The translations under genes were made by a program, and so were the position numbers. Below the pieces are notes generated by a model. The model was not told where the DNA came from. It ran no database searches and saw nothing but the letters and a program-made list of their open reading frames with translations. 64,000 bases of DNA, from the NCBI GenBank assembly GCA_013180625.2, contig SNVD02002538.1, positions 1,550,001-1,614,000 of the forward strand, read 5' to 3'. Of the stretch, positions 1 to 9,749 are shown one piece after another (position 1 is the first letter of the stretch; every line of letters begins with the position of its first letter). This DNA comes from Boswellia sacra. Lineage: Eukaryota; Streptophyta; Magnoliopsida; Sapindales; Burseraceae.

Positions 1-465
1 GTAGACTTCAAATTCCTTTTTCATGGTGAACTTCCTTCTTCAAAGGAGATGTCTTTTCAAGGCGGCCATCTTTTCTTCAAGGGAGATTCCTTCTTTAAAG
101 TGGATGCCTTCTTCTTCTTCGAGGGAGATTTCTTTTTTAAGGCGAACATTCTTCTTCAAATGAGATGCCGCCTTTATGGTAGTTGCTTTTACACATCACG
201 CTACTTAAGATAAGTCTTACCAAGTTGGAGTTGACTTCGCACATCGTGTTGCCTAAGAGAAATCTCATCGAGATGAAGCTTCTTTTTCATATCATACTAG
301 TTAAGAGGCATCTCATTGAGATTGAGCTATCTGATCTTGCACATCGTGCTAAACTGAAGAGCTTAATCCAGGCGACTTGCACATCTGCTAACTTAAGAGC
401 CTTATTCAGTTGGCTTGTAAATTATGCTATTTCAATTGGGTCTCATATTGCCTAGATCATGCATA
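1..465. other. Diverged edge of the minisatellite and unclassified repeat DNA
   Basis: From about 180 the phrases for 'cacatcgtgct' and 'tctcat(c/t)gaga' recur at irregular spacing, so this is a degraded edge of the 42-bp array. Before 180 the sequence holds short diverged repeats built on 'ttcttcaa(a/g)g' and 'aaggcg'. The 90-codon open frame at 183-455 is made of these repeats; I do not regard it as a gene. Confidence 0.5.
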
Positions 466-1010
466 TTACACTTCATGTTGCTTTAATTAGGTCTCATTGA
501 GGCTGACTTGCATATCGTGCCGCTTTCATTGGATCTCATCGAGATTGTCTTACATATCATGTTACTTCTATTAGTGTCTCATCGAGATTGACTTGCACAT
601 CGTGTTGCTTCTGTTGGGTCCTATCGAGACTGACTTGCACATCGTGCTACTTCTGTTAGATCTCATTTGAGACTAACTTACACATCGTGCTACTTCTGTT
701 GGGTGTTATCAAGATTGTCTTGCACATCGTGCTACTTTTGTTGGGTCTCATCAAGATTGTCTTGCACATGTGCTACTTCTATTAGGTCCTATCAAGACTG
801 GCTTGCACGTCGTGTTGCTTAGGTTTGATCTTATCGAGATTGACTTGCACGTCGTGCTAGTTTTCTTAGATCTCATTGAGAATGACTTGCACATCATGCT
901 GTTTTTGTTCGGTCTCATCGAGACTGTCTTACATCTCATGCGGCTTCTGTTGGATCTCATCGAGAATGACTTGCACATTGTGCTACCACTGTTATGTCTT
1001 CTTGGGGTGT
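466..1010 (+). repeat. 42-bp minisatellite array, copy 1 (about 12 units)
   Basis: Units share 'cttgcacatcgtgctacttc' followed by a 'tctcatcgagact' core, at a spacing near 42 bp. Because 42 is a multiple of three, the plus strand stays open through part of the array (770-1141) and codes a leucine-rich 14-residue repeat. Units are more diverged than in the array at 5925-6812. It lies in the 3' part of the minus-oriented element, antisense to its transcription. Confidence 0.9.
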
Positions 1011-1364
1011 TGAGCCCATTTCTTTTACGGTTAACCCAGTATTTCATTCTGCATGTAATTTTACTCGATTACTTATGGATTGTATACCATTCTAAAATGT
1101 GCTTCCTGCGAGAAAACATTTTATGTTTCATTTATGCATGATGTCTCTTGATTATCTTTTCTAACTATGTGCTTCTTGCTTGGATTAGACAAGTCATCAA
1201 GAAAATGCTCATTTGGAGCGAAGGATGAAATGCCTTCAGGCTTAAGTCACTACTTTTTGATGCTGATAATAATGGTGATGATGAGTGAAGACGGTCATCA
1301 TCAGCTATTCTTTTTCCCATCTACTTCACTTCACACATTCCAATACCTCCTCTCATAATTCAAC

Positions 1365-1920
1365 ATGTCTAAGGTTTTTTCCAAGATTTTCCAGCCTCTA
1401 TTGAGGCTTTTAAAGGATGACAATGGGGAGCAACTCGAATCCAGCAGTCTCTGCAATCCGAAATTCGTTCAACATGTAAAGTTTGACATCCCTTTTCTCA
1501 AGGATTGCACAGCCTTCTGGGAATCGCGTGATCATGTCTTTCACTTTAATAGGTAAGAGCTTTATCCTTTGTGTGAGGAATTCTTTGCCATATTCATTTC
1601 TCATTCATTCAATTCTAACACCATCGATGTCTTGCCAACTTTTCAACTTTCTAATTTCTACCGTGAGCATCATGTCTTTGCCTGAGATGATAGATACGAG
1701 CACATCTGATTGGCTTCGCCTTCTTCAGTTATTTCTTCTTGCGCAATTTGTATTGGTCTCTCTGAATGGTCTTGGTGACCTTCATCTTATGATCATCATT
1801 CCTTAGATGGGCCTAGGTTTCACATTGTTCCCTTGATTCTGGCTGAGACAGTGATTGGACTGGATTGAGTCAGGGTTGATTCGAGTCAATGGTTCAGTGG
1901 CAGTCTTCTGCTTCTTTAGG
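1365..1920 (+). pseudogene. Antisense ORF of the Tat element (aORF2), copy 1, broken
   Basis: The plus strand starts at an ATG at 1365 and runs to a stop near 1554. Similarity to the other three copies then continues through frameshifts and stops to about 1920. Shared landmarks are HVKFDIPFLKDC, an FWESRDHVFHF segment, a GPRFH..PLILAET segment and a closing SSQWFSGS. It is encoded against the element's own transcription. Known context: Tat-lineage retrotransposons often carry extra antisense ORFs with plant-mobile-domain-like sequence. My assignment to that class rests on a general resemblance (FWxPxDHVFxF...ELxPLxEE; PLILAE), not a database hit. It is not functional in this copy. Confidence 0.6.
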
Positions 1921-1932
1921 TTCTTCTTTTAA

Positions 1933-2205
1933 CCTTAAATTTTTCCTAAGTTGCCCTTAAGGTTTTTGACTTAGCGGGTTCAATCATTTTTCATTTTCAT
2001 TTCATTTTTTTTAATGCTTTAATTTTTGCCTAAGCTACCCTATTTGGGTTTTTGACTTAACGAGTTTGCCCTAACTTTTGCCTGAGCCGTCTTCCCGAGT
2101 TTTCAACTCAGTGGGCTTTTTCTTGTTTTCTTTCATGCCTTAGCTTTTGCCTAAGCTGCCCTTTTGGGTTTCCAACTTAACGGGCTTGCCTTAATTTTTG
2201 GCTAC
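1933..2205. repeat. ~55-60 bp tandem array, copy 1
   Basis: About five diverged units read on the plus strand as 'tttgcctaagctgccctttt' followed by 'gggttt(t/c)(g/c)acttagcgggctt'. Arrays of the same unit recur at 7825-8140, 23487-23760 and 42955-43245, always next to the 3' end of the antisense ORF. The unit is a fixed module of the family. Confidence 0.8.
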
Positions 2206-2896
2206 AAGAGAGGTTGTCCATTCTAGCATCATTTCCTTGCACTTCCTTCAAGATGATTGAGATAATTCTATTTGCCTTGATTTTCAAGATGGTTAGGGCA
2301 ATTCTTTACCCCTTTGCTTCTTTTCTTTTTCAAGATGAATGGGCAACTCTTTGCCCTTTCCTTCTTTTTACTTATCAAGATGAATAGGTAGTTCTTCACC
2401 CCCTGTATAAAAAGTTTAGTATTGTCTTACAAAATTTCTTCATCCAACTTCAAAGGCATTATTCCTCCTTCTTTGTAGACATTCATGCTAGAAAAAAATG
2501 GCTAATTTTTTTCATATATCGTGCTTCTTCACTGTTGGTGGCAAAGTTGCTTCTTTGATACCCTTCATCGAAACTATTGACAGATTTCTTCTTTCTAACA
2601 TCCTCCAATAACAAATTGAAATGCTAAATGTAAGTTGTGGATCAATTTAATTCACATTCAAGTTCCTCAAAGATTTCTCAAATTCAATAGCTCAATGGTA
2701 ATGTATTGACATCGTGATTGTTCACAATTTTGACTCTAAGCCAAAATTACTTCATTCAAGATTCTTCGTGTATGTGTGTGTATAGCCAATCATACTTCAT
2801 TTGTTGAAACTCAGATAGCTTTATGCAAACAAAAACTAGTAATCAACCTCTAAAGATAGAAGGACTACCATAAGCCTGCTTTTCACATCACTCCCT
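2206..2896. other. Decayed sequence between the LTR and the 55-bp array
   Basis: This matches 8141-8870 of copy 2 with many differences. The minus strand at about 2400-2600 holds a degraded version of the short ORF at 8326-8511, with several stops. I see no intact gene. The end at 2890 carries the same 'gcttttcaca' stretch found at 8846-8860. Confidence 0.6.
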
Positions 2897-4766
2897 TGTG
2901 AATGGGGCTTTGATCCTACCAGAGCATTTGTGACCACGATACTATGTCAAAGCCTCTTTCAAGACTTAAGGGAACACAAACAAACCATAAACACGTCTGG
3001 AGAAAGGAGTTGCCACCCAATTATTCAATTGGGAATAAATGTGGGCAATCCAATCCTTGGCTCTGGGACCTAAACTACCATCATCCCTTTAAAGATGGGT
3101 TCGGGAAATTAAGTACGAATCTTTCGACCCGACCGGATGTAAATCCAACATCCACTTGGGAAATACCAAATAAGAATACCTCGTGTTATTACTTAGTCCA
3201 CTTAAATGGTTCATTTTATGCATAAATTCTCATTTTTATCTTTATTAAACATGTTGAGTGATTGTTCAATCAAAACAGTTGTATATTCATGCAAAGAAAG
3301 AGGGGAGAGAATATATTACATTTTCGTCATACATAAGGGAAGGGGACAGGATTACAACATTACTATTCAATAATAATATAATGTTTCATACATTCATATA
3401 CATTTGAAACTCAATAGATGATGAATTCCTCACCACAATATGTGAGTCTATTCAACGTCTATTCAAGCCTCTTACATATCAATAGCCAAGACATACATTC
3501 TTAATGATGGTCACTCACCATCAATGTGAGTCCACCATCACTTCATGGCATCATACAATTACACTTTATAATATACAAACATTCATACATTCATAAATTA
3601 TAAATAAAACAAAGCCATAGCCTAGTGCCATGGCATTCTAGCCTAGATTTGATAAATTCTATCATGGTATTCTACCCATTGCTATTCTAGCATAATTCAA
3701 ATAATTGAAATCAATCATAGCTATTCTAGCTCAAAGAAGACATTCAAGGGCAAAATGTTAATTCTACCTATTCTATGCTATTTCCTAGCATACATCAAAG
3801 CAAATATAAGTTCTCCTTAGCATAATTCTAATCATATGTTCTTAAGCATTATTCGAAGCATGTGCTCCTAAGCATACTTCTAAGCATTCGCAATGAAATC
3901 AAATTCCTTAGCATGTTTCTAAATAAAGAAAGGAAATATGACTTAACTTAACAAGCATTTCCACCTTATAAAACAAATTGAGTTAGAACAATTCATAATA
4001 ACCCTAATCATACTTCTAAGCATAAAATTAAAGTCCTAAACATGCTTTTTCTAAGCAAGTAAAATAAAAAAAGAATTGAAGGTAGGAGAGAATTATGTTC
4101 TCAAGACGTATCCTTTTCGGGTTTAGAGTAACAAAACACCAAAAAAACTTATACTGGAAAAGACTTCTCAAGTTTGTGAGCATGTCTTCAAGAGGGAGAA
4201 AGAGGTGATTGTATTCGACAATCAGTCTGAATTGCAAAGTGGAGGAACTATGCTTAGGAGCACATGCTTCGAATAATGCTTAGAAGTATGCTTATGAGGG
4301 GTGAGAACGAAAAAAGAAATTTTCTAAGCAAATTTTAAAAAATAAACCAACAAGGGTCTGGCGGCGATTTGATGGACGTCCCACCATTGACCAACAGTTG
4401 GCTGACTGTCTGATGGCCAAATGACCAATTTCCTTTTAGCCCCTTCCTTTTTCATCATCCTTCGATGCACTCCCTTCAAACTTTTGGTCCTTCGATCGCA
4501 CATAACTTTTGGAATTCAACTCTGATTTGCAATTCATAAATTTCTATGAAAACTAGACCTCCGTAGCTTCGCAAGATATATGACTCCTCACTAGATTCCT
4601 CCCGGATTAATTTCATGATTTTTCAAAGTCATGTATCAATGTTCCAAACTCTTCACTAACTTCTTTTCACCTTTCTTTTTTTGACTCCCAAGGGCATTTT
4701 TGTCATTTTCTTTGTTTGACATTTATCTTCACTTCATTTTTTAGCATAAAATATCTAATGTATATA
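2897..4766 (-). repeat. Tat-family LTR shared by copies 1 and 2
   Basis: On the minus strand the LTR starts TATATACATTAGAT (family form TGTAGACACTGGAT) right after a polypurine tract, and ends CCCCATTCACA at 2897. Its length is about 1.87 kb. It aligns along its length with the LTRs at 28921-30989 and 33870-35890; for example the 'attattcaattgggaa' block near 3020 and the 'ccgacctc'-type block near 3140 occur in each. It serves as 3' LTR of copy 2 and 5' LTR of copy 1. The segment holding the TATA box in related LTRs has been replaced by an inverted insert (see findings). Confidence 0.85.
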
Positions 4767-4783
4767 GCTTACCCCCTACTTTG
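4767..4783 (-). other. Polypurine tract before the LTR
   Basis: The minus strand reads CAAAGTAGGGGGTAAGC directly before the LTR start. The same arrangement (AAAGTGAGGGGTAAGC) precedes the LTR at 28921. Purine tracts at this place prime plus-strand DNA synthesis in LTR retrotransposons. Confidence 0.8.
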
Positions 4784-4914
4784 AAGAGGCTTGTGAGACA
4801 CAAAAGTTGAGTACTCTTACTTTGCCTTTATTTCTCCCATCTCAATATCTTCGACTTTGTCCTCTTTCTTTCAAACTTTCTTACCATCTCTCTCTTGTCT
4901 TCTATTCCTACAAA

Positions 4915-5245
4915 AAGGTGCACCCAGTGCACCCATTCAAGTACTAATGTGCACTTCTAAGGGCAGATGTACCTGTTCAAGGCCTGATGTGCCCATCTAA
5001 GGGCGAATGTACCCGTTCAAAGGTTGATATGCCTATCAAGCGCAGATATGCCTATCCAAGGCTGGTGTGCCCATCCAAGGGCGAATGTGCATATCTAAGG
5101 TGGATGTGCCCATTCAAGGGCTGAGGTGCCCTTCTAAGGTGAACATGCCTATCTAAGGCGAATGCGCCCATCTAAGGGCGGATGTGCCCATTCAAGGGCC
5201 AATATGCCCATCTAAGGGTAGATGTACCCATTCGAGGGTTACGAA
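4915..5245. repeat. ~20-bp tandem array, copy 1
   Basis: About 15 diverged units on 'gatgtgcccattcaagggc' or 'tctaagggcgaatgtgccc'. The inverse-oriented partner is at 28505-28760, also between the 88-bp array and the polypurine tract. It is part of the hypervariable region near the 3' LTR. Confidence 0.8.
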
Positions 5246-5261
5246 GCATCCTTATGATGCT

Positions 5262-5640
5262 TAGAATAAAAAATTCTTTCCTACATCTACTTTTTAGGGT
5301 TTCTAACACTCTTGTATGCACCTACTTCTTAGGGTTTCTAACACTCTTCAGTGTACCTATTTCTTAGGGTTTGGTAACATTCTTCAGTGCACCTATTCTA
5401 AAAGCTTCAAACACTCTTTAGTCCACCTACTTCTTAGGGCTTTCAAAACTCTTCAATGTGCCTCTTCTTAGAAATTGTGCCTATTCTAAGGGCTTAAAAC
5501 ACTCTTAAGTGCACCTACTTCTTAGGGTTTACAACACTCTTTAGTGTGCCTCTTCTTAGGGCTTCTACCTATTTTAAGGGCTTAAAACACTCTTAAGTGC
5601 AGCTACTTCTTAGGGTTTCCTTCTAATGCATGCCCACCAG
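5262..5640. repeat. 88-bp tandem array, copy 1 (about 4 units)
   Basis: Units contain 'cttaaaacactcttaagtgc', then 'acctacttcttagggttt' and 'cttcttaggg'. The best-kept pair near 5509 and 5597 is 88 bp apart. The reverse complement of the same unit, also at 88-bp spacing, forms the array at 28143-28490. Confidence 0.85.
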
Positions 5641-5924
5641 GAAAAATTCTATCATGTACTACTTCACAGTCTTTAGACCTTTTATTCTTTGTGCCTTTGG
5701 CTAAGTATTCTTCATTCCTCTTTGATCTCTTCAAACTTTGCATTTGTTGGGTTTCATGCCCTTCATTTAAGCATTCCTTATGCCTCTTATAGTCTTTGTA
5801 TTAATTAGGTTTCATGCCCTTCTTTCGAGCACTCTTGCTTATATTCTCTATCACTTCTGGTCCATTGGGGAAATCCTTTGAGTTCTAACATTCTTCTTTC
5901 TTGCATATATCATGCTCTTTTTTG
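5641..5924. other. Single-copy spacer between the 88-bp and 42-bp arrays
   Basis: This matches the reverse complement of about 27840-28130 in the autonomous element, including blocks for 'gggtttcat(g/a)ccc' and 'ctggtccatt(g/a)gggaaat'. No gene is seen. Confidence 0.6.
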
Positions 5925-6812
5925 GATCTCATTGAGACTATCATGTTGCTTTTGTTGGGTCTTATCGAGACTATCTTGCATATCGTGCTACTTTTTTGGT
6001 CTCATCGAGACTATCATGGACATTGTGCTACTTCTTTTGGGTCTCATTGAGACTAACTTGCACATCGTGCTACTTCTCTTGGATCTCATCAAGACTGTCT
6101 TGCAATCGTGCTACTTCTACTAGTTATCATTAAGACTATCTTGTACATCGTGCTACTTCTGTTGGGTCACATCGAGACTCACTTGTACATCGTGCTAATT
6201 TTGTGGGATCTCACAGAGACTATCTTGCACATCATGCTACTTCTATTGGGTCTCATCGAGATTAACTTGCACATCGTGCTACTTATATTGGGTCTTATCG
6301 AGACTCACTTGCACATTATGCCACTTCTATTGGGTCTCATCGAGGCTCACTTGCACATCGTGCTACCTCTGTTGGGACTCATTGAAACTCATTTGCACAT
6401 CATGCTACTTCTATTGGATCTTATCGAGTCTGACTTACTCATCGTGTTGCTTCTGTTAGGTCTCATCAAGACTGACTTGCACATCATGCTCCTTCTGTTG
6501 AGTCTTATCGAGACTCACTTTATACTGCTTCTATTGGGTCTCATCCAGACTCACATATCGTGCTGCTTCTCACTTGCATATGATGCTACTTCTATTGGGT
6601 CTCATCGAGATTCACTTGCATATCGTGCTTCTTCTGTTGGGTCTTGATGAGACTAACTTGCACATCGTGCTGCTTCTATTGGGTCTCATCGAGACTCACT
6701 TATACATTGTGCTGCTTCTATTGTATCTCCTCGAGACTGACATGTACATTATGGTGCTTCTATTGGATCTTATCGAGACTGACTTGCATATCGTGCTACT
6801 ACTACTAAGTCC
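5925..6812 (+). repeat. 42-bp minisatellite array, copy 2 (about 21 units), open reading frame
   Basis: Consensus unit: 'gactcacttgcacatcgtgc' plus 'tacttctattgggtctcatcga', 42 bp. Successive GTGC landmarks fall at 6067, 6108, 6150, 6192 and 6234, so spacing is 42 bp with one 1-bp loss. Two overlapping plus-strand frames stay open (6108-6647 and 6574-6981) and encode a 14-residue repeat of the form LLLLGLIETHLHIV. The unit looks like an alternating hydrophobic and acidic/His pattern. There is no sign that this is a real protein other than the open frame. The array sits just upstream, on the same strand, of the antisense ORF at 7181. Confidence 0.95.
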
Positions 6813-7180
6813 CCTTGAGGTGTTGACCCTATTTCTTTTGTGGTTACCACTAGTATTTCATACTGCATTGCAATTCTTCTCGATTACTTATGGATTGTAT
6901 ACCATTCCAACTTATGCTTCTTGCAAGAAAATGTTTAATGTTGCTTGTATGCATGATATCTATCTTAATTATCTTTTCTAAATGTATGCTTCTTGCTTGG
7001 ACTAGATGGGTCCCCAACAAATCGAGTGTCAAGAGCAAGAGGTTGAGCGTCTTCAGGCTCAAGTTACTACTTCTCCAATTGATGTTGGTGATGATAAGCA
7101 AGGACTGTCATCATCAGCCTTCTATCTTTTCCTTCTACTTCTCCTCACCCCTTCCAATGCCACTCCTCGTATTTTATAAC
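6813..7180 (+). other. Region linking the 42-bp array to aORF2; remnant of aORF1 3' end
   Basis: Around 7010-7090 the plus strand codes, through a frameshift, a stretch like EQEVERLQAQV that matches the C-terminal coiled-coil-like end of the mobile-domain ORF of the autonomous element (minus strand, about 24945-25080). So a scrap of the first antisense ORF survives here, but its body, including the plant mobile domain, is gone and the 42-bp array sits in its place. Confidence 0.55.
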
Positions 7181-7840
7181 ATGTTTGAGGCCTTTCTCAA
7201 AGGCCCTTTGGCCTCTCTTAAAGTTCTAAATGACGATGATTGGAAACAACTTGATTCTAGTAGACACTACAATCTAATATCCCTTCAACATGTAAAGCTC
7301 GACGTTCCTCTTCTTAAGGAATACACAACCTTCTAGGTTCCTTACGATCATGTCTTTCGCTTCAATGGGCAAGAGCTTTGCCCCCTTTACGAAGGATTCT
7401 CCACCATATTCGGTTGTCATTCGTCTAGTTCTGAGAGCATCATTCTACCTATTATCAAGACACCATCGTTGTCTAATCTTGCCAACTTCTTCAAGTTTTT
7501 AATTTTTACTATGGGCATTCACACCACAGATGGTAAGGTGACATTATCTTCCATTATCCCTTTACTTGAGATGATGGATAGGACTTTATCCGGCTCGCTT
7601 TGCCTTTTTCAGTTTTGACTCCTTGCATAGTTTCTGTTGGCCTCATTGGACGATCTCAATGATCTTCATCTTGTGACTATTATTACTCAAATGGGCCCTG
7701 ATTTCATGGTAGTTCCTTTGATTCAAGCTGAGACAATGATTAGACTGGATTATGTCACCATGGATTCAAGTTAGAGATTCGGTGGCAGTTTTCTACTTCT
7801 TCAAGTATTTTTCTTCTTAACCTTAAATTTTGCCTAAGCC
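7181..7840 (+). pseudogene. Antisense ORF of the Tat element (aORF2), copy 2, broken
   Basis: The frame opens at ATG 7181 (MFEAFLKGPLASLK) and is cut by a TAG at 7334 where relatives have the W of CTTFW. Beyond it the frame resumes (VPYDHVFRFNGQELCPLYE, then SSSSESIILPI, MGIHTTDGKVTLSS, MGPDFMVVPLIQAE) to about 7840, with two further stops. This is the least damaged plus-strand copy. As elsewhere it is read against the element's own transcription and ends where the ~55-bp array begins. Function unknown; resemblance to the plant-mobile-domain class is my inference. Confidence 0.65.
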
Positions 7841-8140
7841 CCCCTTTCAGGTTTTTGACTTTATGGATTCAATCATTTTTCATTTCTTTCTCTCTCTCTC
7901 TCTCTTTTTTTTTTTTTGCTCTAATTTTTGCCTAAACTGCCCTCTTTGGGTTTTTGACTTAGCGAGCTTCCCCTAACTTTTGTTTGAGCCACCCTTTCTG
8001 GGTTTTCAACTTAATGGGCTTTTTCTTTATTTTCTTTCATGCCCTAACTTTTGCGTAAGCTGCCTTTTCGGGTTTTCAGCTTAGTGGGCTTGCTTAATTT
8101 TTTCCTAAATTGCCTTTTTAGGTTTTCGACTTAGCAGGCT
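7841..8140. repeat. ~55-60 bp tandem array, copy 2
   Basis: About five units of 'tttgcctaag(c)tgccc', 'gggttttcaacttag(c/t)gggc' follow the antisense ORF, interrupted by a (TC)n/T tract near 7890-7918. Same unit as at 1933-2205, 23487-23760 and 42955-43245. Confidence 0.8.
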
Positions 8141-8325
8141 TTTTTTTCCTTTGTTTCTTTTTCCCAGCTTTAGTTACAAGAGAGGCTATCTATTCTTGCA
8201 CCATTTCTTACACTTCCTTTAAGATGATTGAGATAATATCTACCATGATTTTTAAAATGATTAGGGCAATTCTTTGCCCCCTTATTTCGTTTCTTACCCA
8301 AGATGATTGGACGACTCTTTGTCCC

Positions 8326-8511
8326 TTACTTCTTTTCACTTCTGATGATGGATAGGTAATTCTTTACCCGCTTTATGAAGAGTTCAATATCATCTTGGGG
8401 AATTTCTTCATTCAACTTCATAAGCATTATTCCTCTTTCTTTGTAGACATCCATACTAGACAAAATGGCTAACTTCTTCCATAGGTCGTGCTTCTCAACC
8501 ATTCGTGGCAA
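8326..8511 (-). CDS. Short hypothetical sense ORF of the nonautonomous element
   Basis: 61 codons from MPRMVEKHDLWKKL to IIRSEKK. The frame stays open upstream of the ATG for about 15 more codons, so the start is uncertain. Charged and helical in look, with no motif I recognise. The matching place in copy 1 (about 2400-2600) has the same sequence broken by stops. It is read in the element's own sense. It could be a relic of a longer element ORF or chance. Confidence 0.3.
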   Translation of the reverse strand: MPRMVEKHDLWKKLAILSSMDVYKERGIMLMKLNEEIPQDDIELFIKRVKNYLSIIRSEKK

Positions 8512-8870
8512 AATAGCTTCTTTGATACCCTTACTGGGAATTGTTGGTAGATTTTCTTCATGTTTTCAATGAAGCCAATATCCTCCAATAATAGGTTGAA
8601 ATGCTGAATGTGAGTTGTGTATCAATTTGATTTACATTCAAGTTCCTTAAGGATTTCTCAAATTCAATAGCTCAATGGTAATGCGTTGACATCGTGATTG
8701 TTCACAATTTTGACTCCCAGCCAGTATTATATCATTTGAGATTCTTCGTGTGTGTGTTTGTAGCTAATCATACTTCACTTGTGAAGACTCAGATAGCTTT
8801 ATGCAAATAGAAACTAGTGATCAATCTCTAGAGATAGAAAGACTATCATAAGCCCGCTTTTCACACCACT
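8512..8870. other. 5' internal region of copy 2, no gene seen
   Basis: Matches 2565-2896 of copy 1 closely. It has short poorly conserved open frames only. A 'tgtgtgtttg' stretch near 8750 is a short simple repeat also present in copy 1. Confidence 0.55.
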
Positions 8871-9749
8871 CTCCACTAATGCAGGCTCATCACAAGATCA
8901 AGGATTATTAAGGCTTTATCAAGCTTGTAATGAGAGGCTAGGGTCAAGGTATGATAAAGGAGACTATAAGGTTATCTCACCCATAATCATACAACAATTC
9001 TAGGTTTTAATTGAGAGCACCAACTTCATCCATTTATACCCTAAAACTTTGAGTTTTCACCCGCCATGTTTGCTTTGCATTTGATTTTGAGTGGCTACAC
9101 CCATACACTTTACACGTAATGGGATTAGCACTATTTTTTCTTTTTGTTTCTTCTTCGTTTGTTTTCTCTCCCTTTCTTTTTTTTTTTCTTGCCTTTTTTT
9201 TTTCGAGCTCAAAGTTGCCCAAAAACATGTCAACTTCTTTACATTCTCCTATAAGCATGGTTCTCAATGCTCTTTTCTAGAACGTTCATATATTATGTGT
9301 GAAGGGTATATGTAAGGAAAATTTTCCTAGAGTTAAGATAAATTTTGCGGTTAGGCAAAGAAAAGGCTCAATAATAAGGGACACTAGTGATGACGAAGTG
9401 AGTGTATGTGGGCTTGAAAGGCTCAATCGATCTAAAGAAGGCCTGAATCACTTTCTTTACATTGTGAAGCCTAGGATTTTGCCTCGAGTGGTGAGTGATC
9501 AAACAGGTTCTAGAGTCTTGTGAGATCTGAACACCAAGCTTTATTCATATAAAGTTTTCTCTAAGTAATATAAAGTTCCATATTCATGGCTATTGTGTTC
9601 AAATGATCAAGAATGAAACTCATCTAACAAAAGGAGTCAAGCATGCAAATAACACAATCTCATGTATTATAAAAAATCTATTTCCAATGAGTATCCTGAC
9701 TTTATCAATGATCATTGAAAGAACACACAACTCACAAAGATAACATTCT
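8871..9749. other. Tail of element A, no gene recognised
   Basis: This aligns with 12862-13800 of element A' (for example 'ctccactaatg(c/t)aggctcat' at both ends, and 'gttttcaccc' at 9053 and 13042). It includes T/C-rich low complexity at 9126-9210. Short frames on both strands are low-complexity; I see no protein family. Confidence 0.6.

Larger units (their letters stand above)
1..2896 (-). mobile_element. Nonautonomous Tat-type LTR element, copy 1 (internal part, cut by window edge)
   Basis: Read on the minus strand this is the internal region that follows the LTR at 2897-4766. In the same order as copy 2 (4767-8870) it holds a decayed sense region, a ~55-bp repeat array, an antisense ORF remnant and a 42-bp minisatellite. 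No gag, RT or integrase sequence is visible between the LTR and these modules, so it looks like a deletion derivative that would need proteins from an autonomous relative. Its other end lies left of the window. The element-level call is inferred from the shared module order and the flanking LTR. Confidence 0.75.
4767..8870 (-). mobile_element. Nonautonomous Tat-type LTR element, copy 2 (internal part)
   Basis: On the minus strand the order is: decayed sense region (8870-8141), ~55-bp array, antisense ORF, 42-bp array, 88-bp array, ~20-bp array, polypurine tract, LTR. Gag and pol are absent. The expected 5' LTR at 8871 is missing; the internal region abuts the polypurine end of the neighbouring gag-only element. 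Module order matches the 3' third of the autonomous element at 22746-28920 in inverse orientation, so this appears to be a derivative that kept only LTR plus 3' region. Confidence 0.75.

Noticed and set aside
770..1141. Long plus-strand frame read as a leucine-rich membrane protein
   Set aside because: It is the translation of the 42-bp minisatellite; hydrophobic runs follow from the repeat and there is no other gene feature.
4915..5640. CRISPR-like array of short repeats
   Set aside because: Units are diverged and contiguous without unique spacers, and this is plant DNA. They are tandem repeats in the 3' region of an LTR element, also present at 28143-28760.
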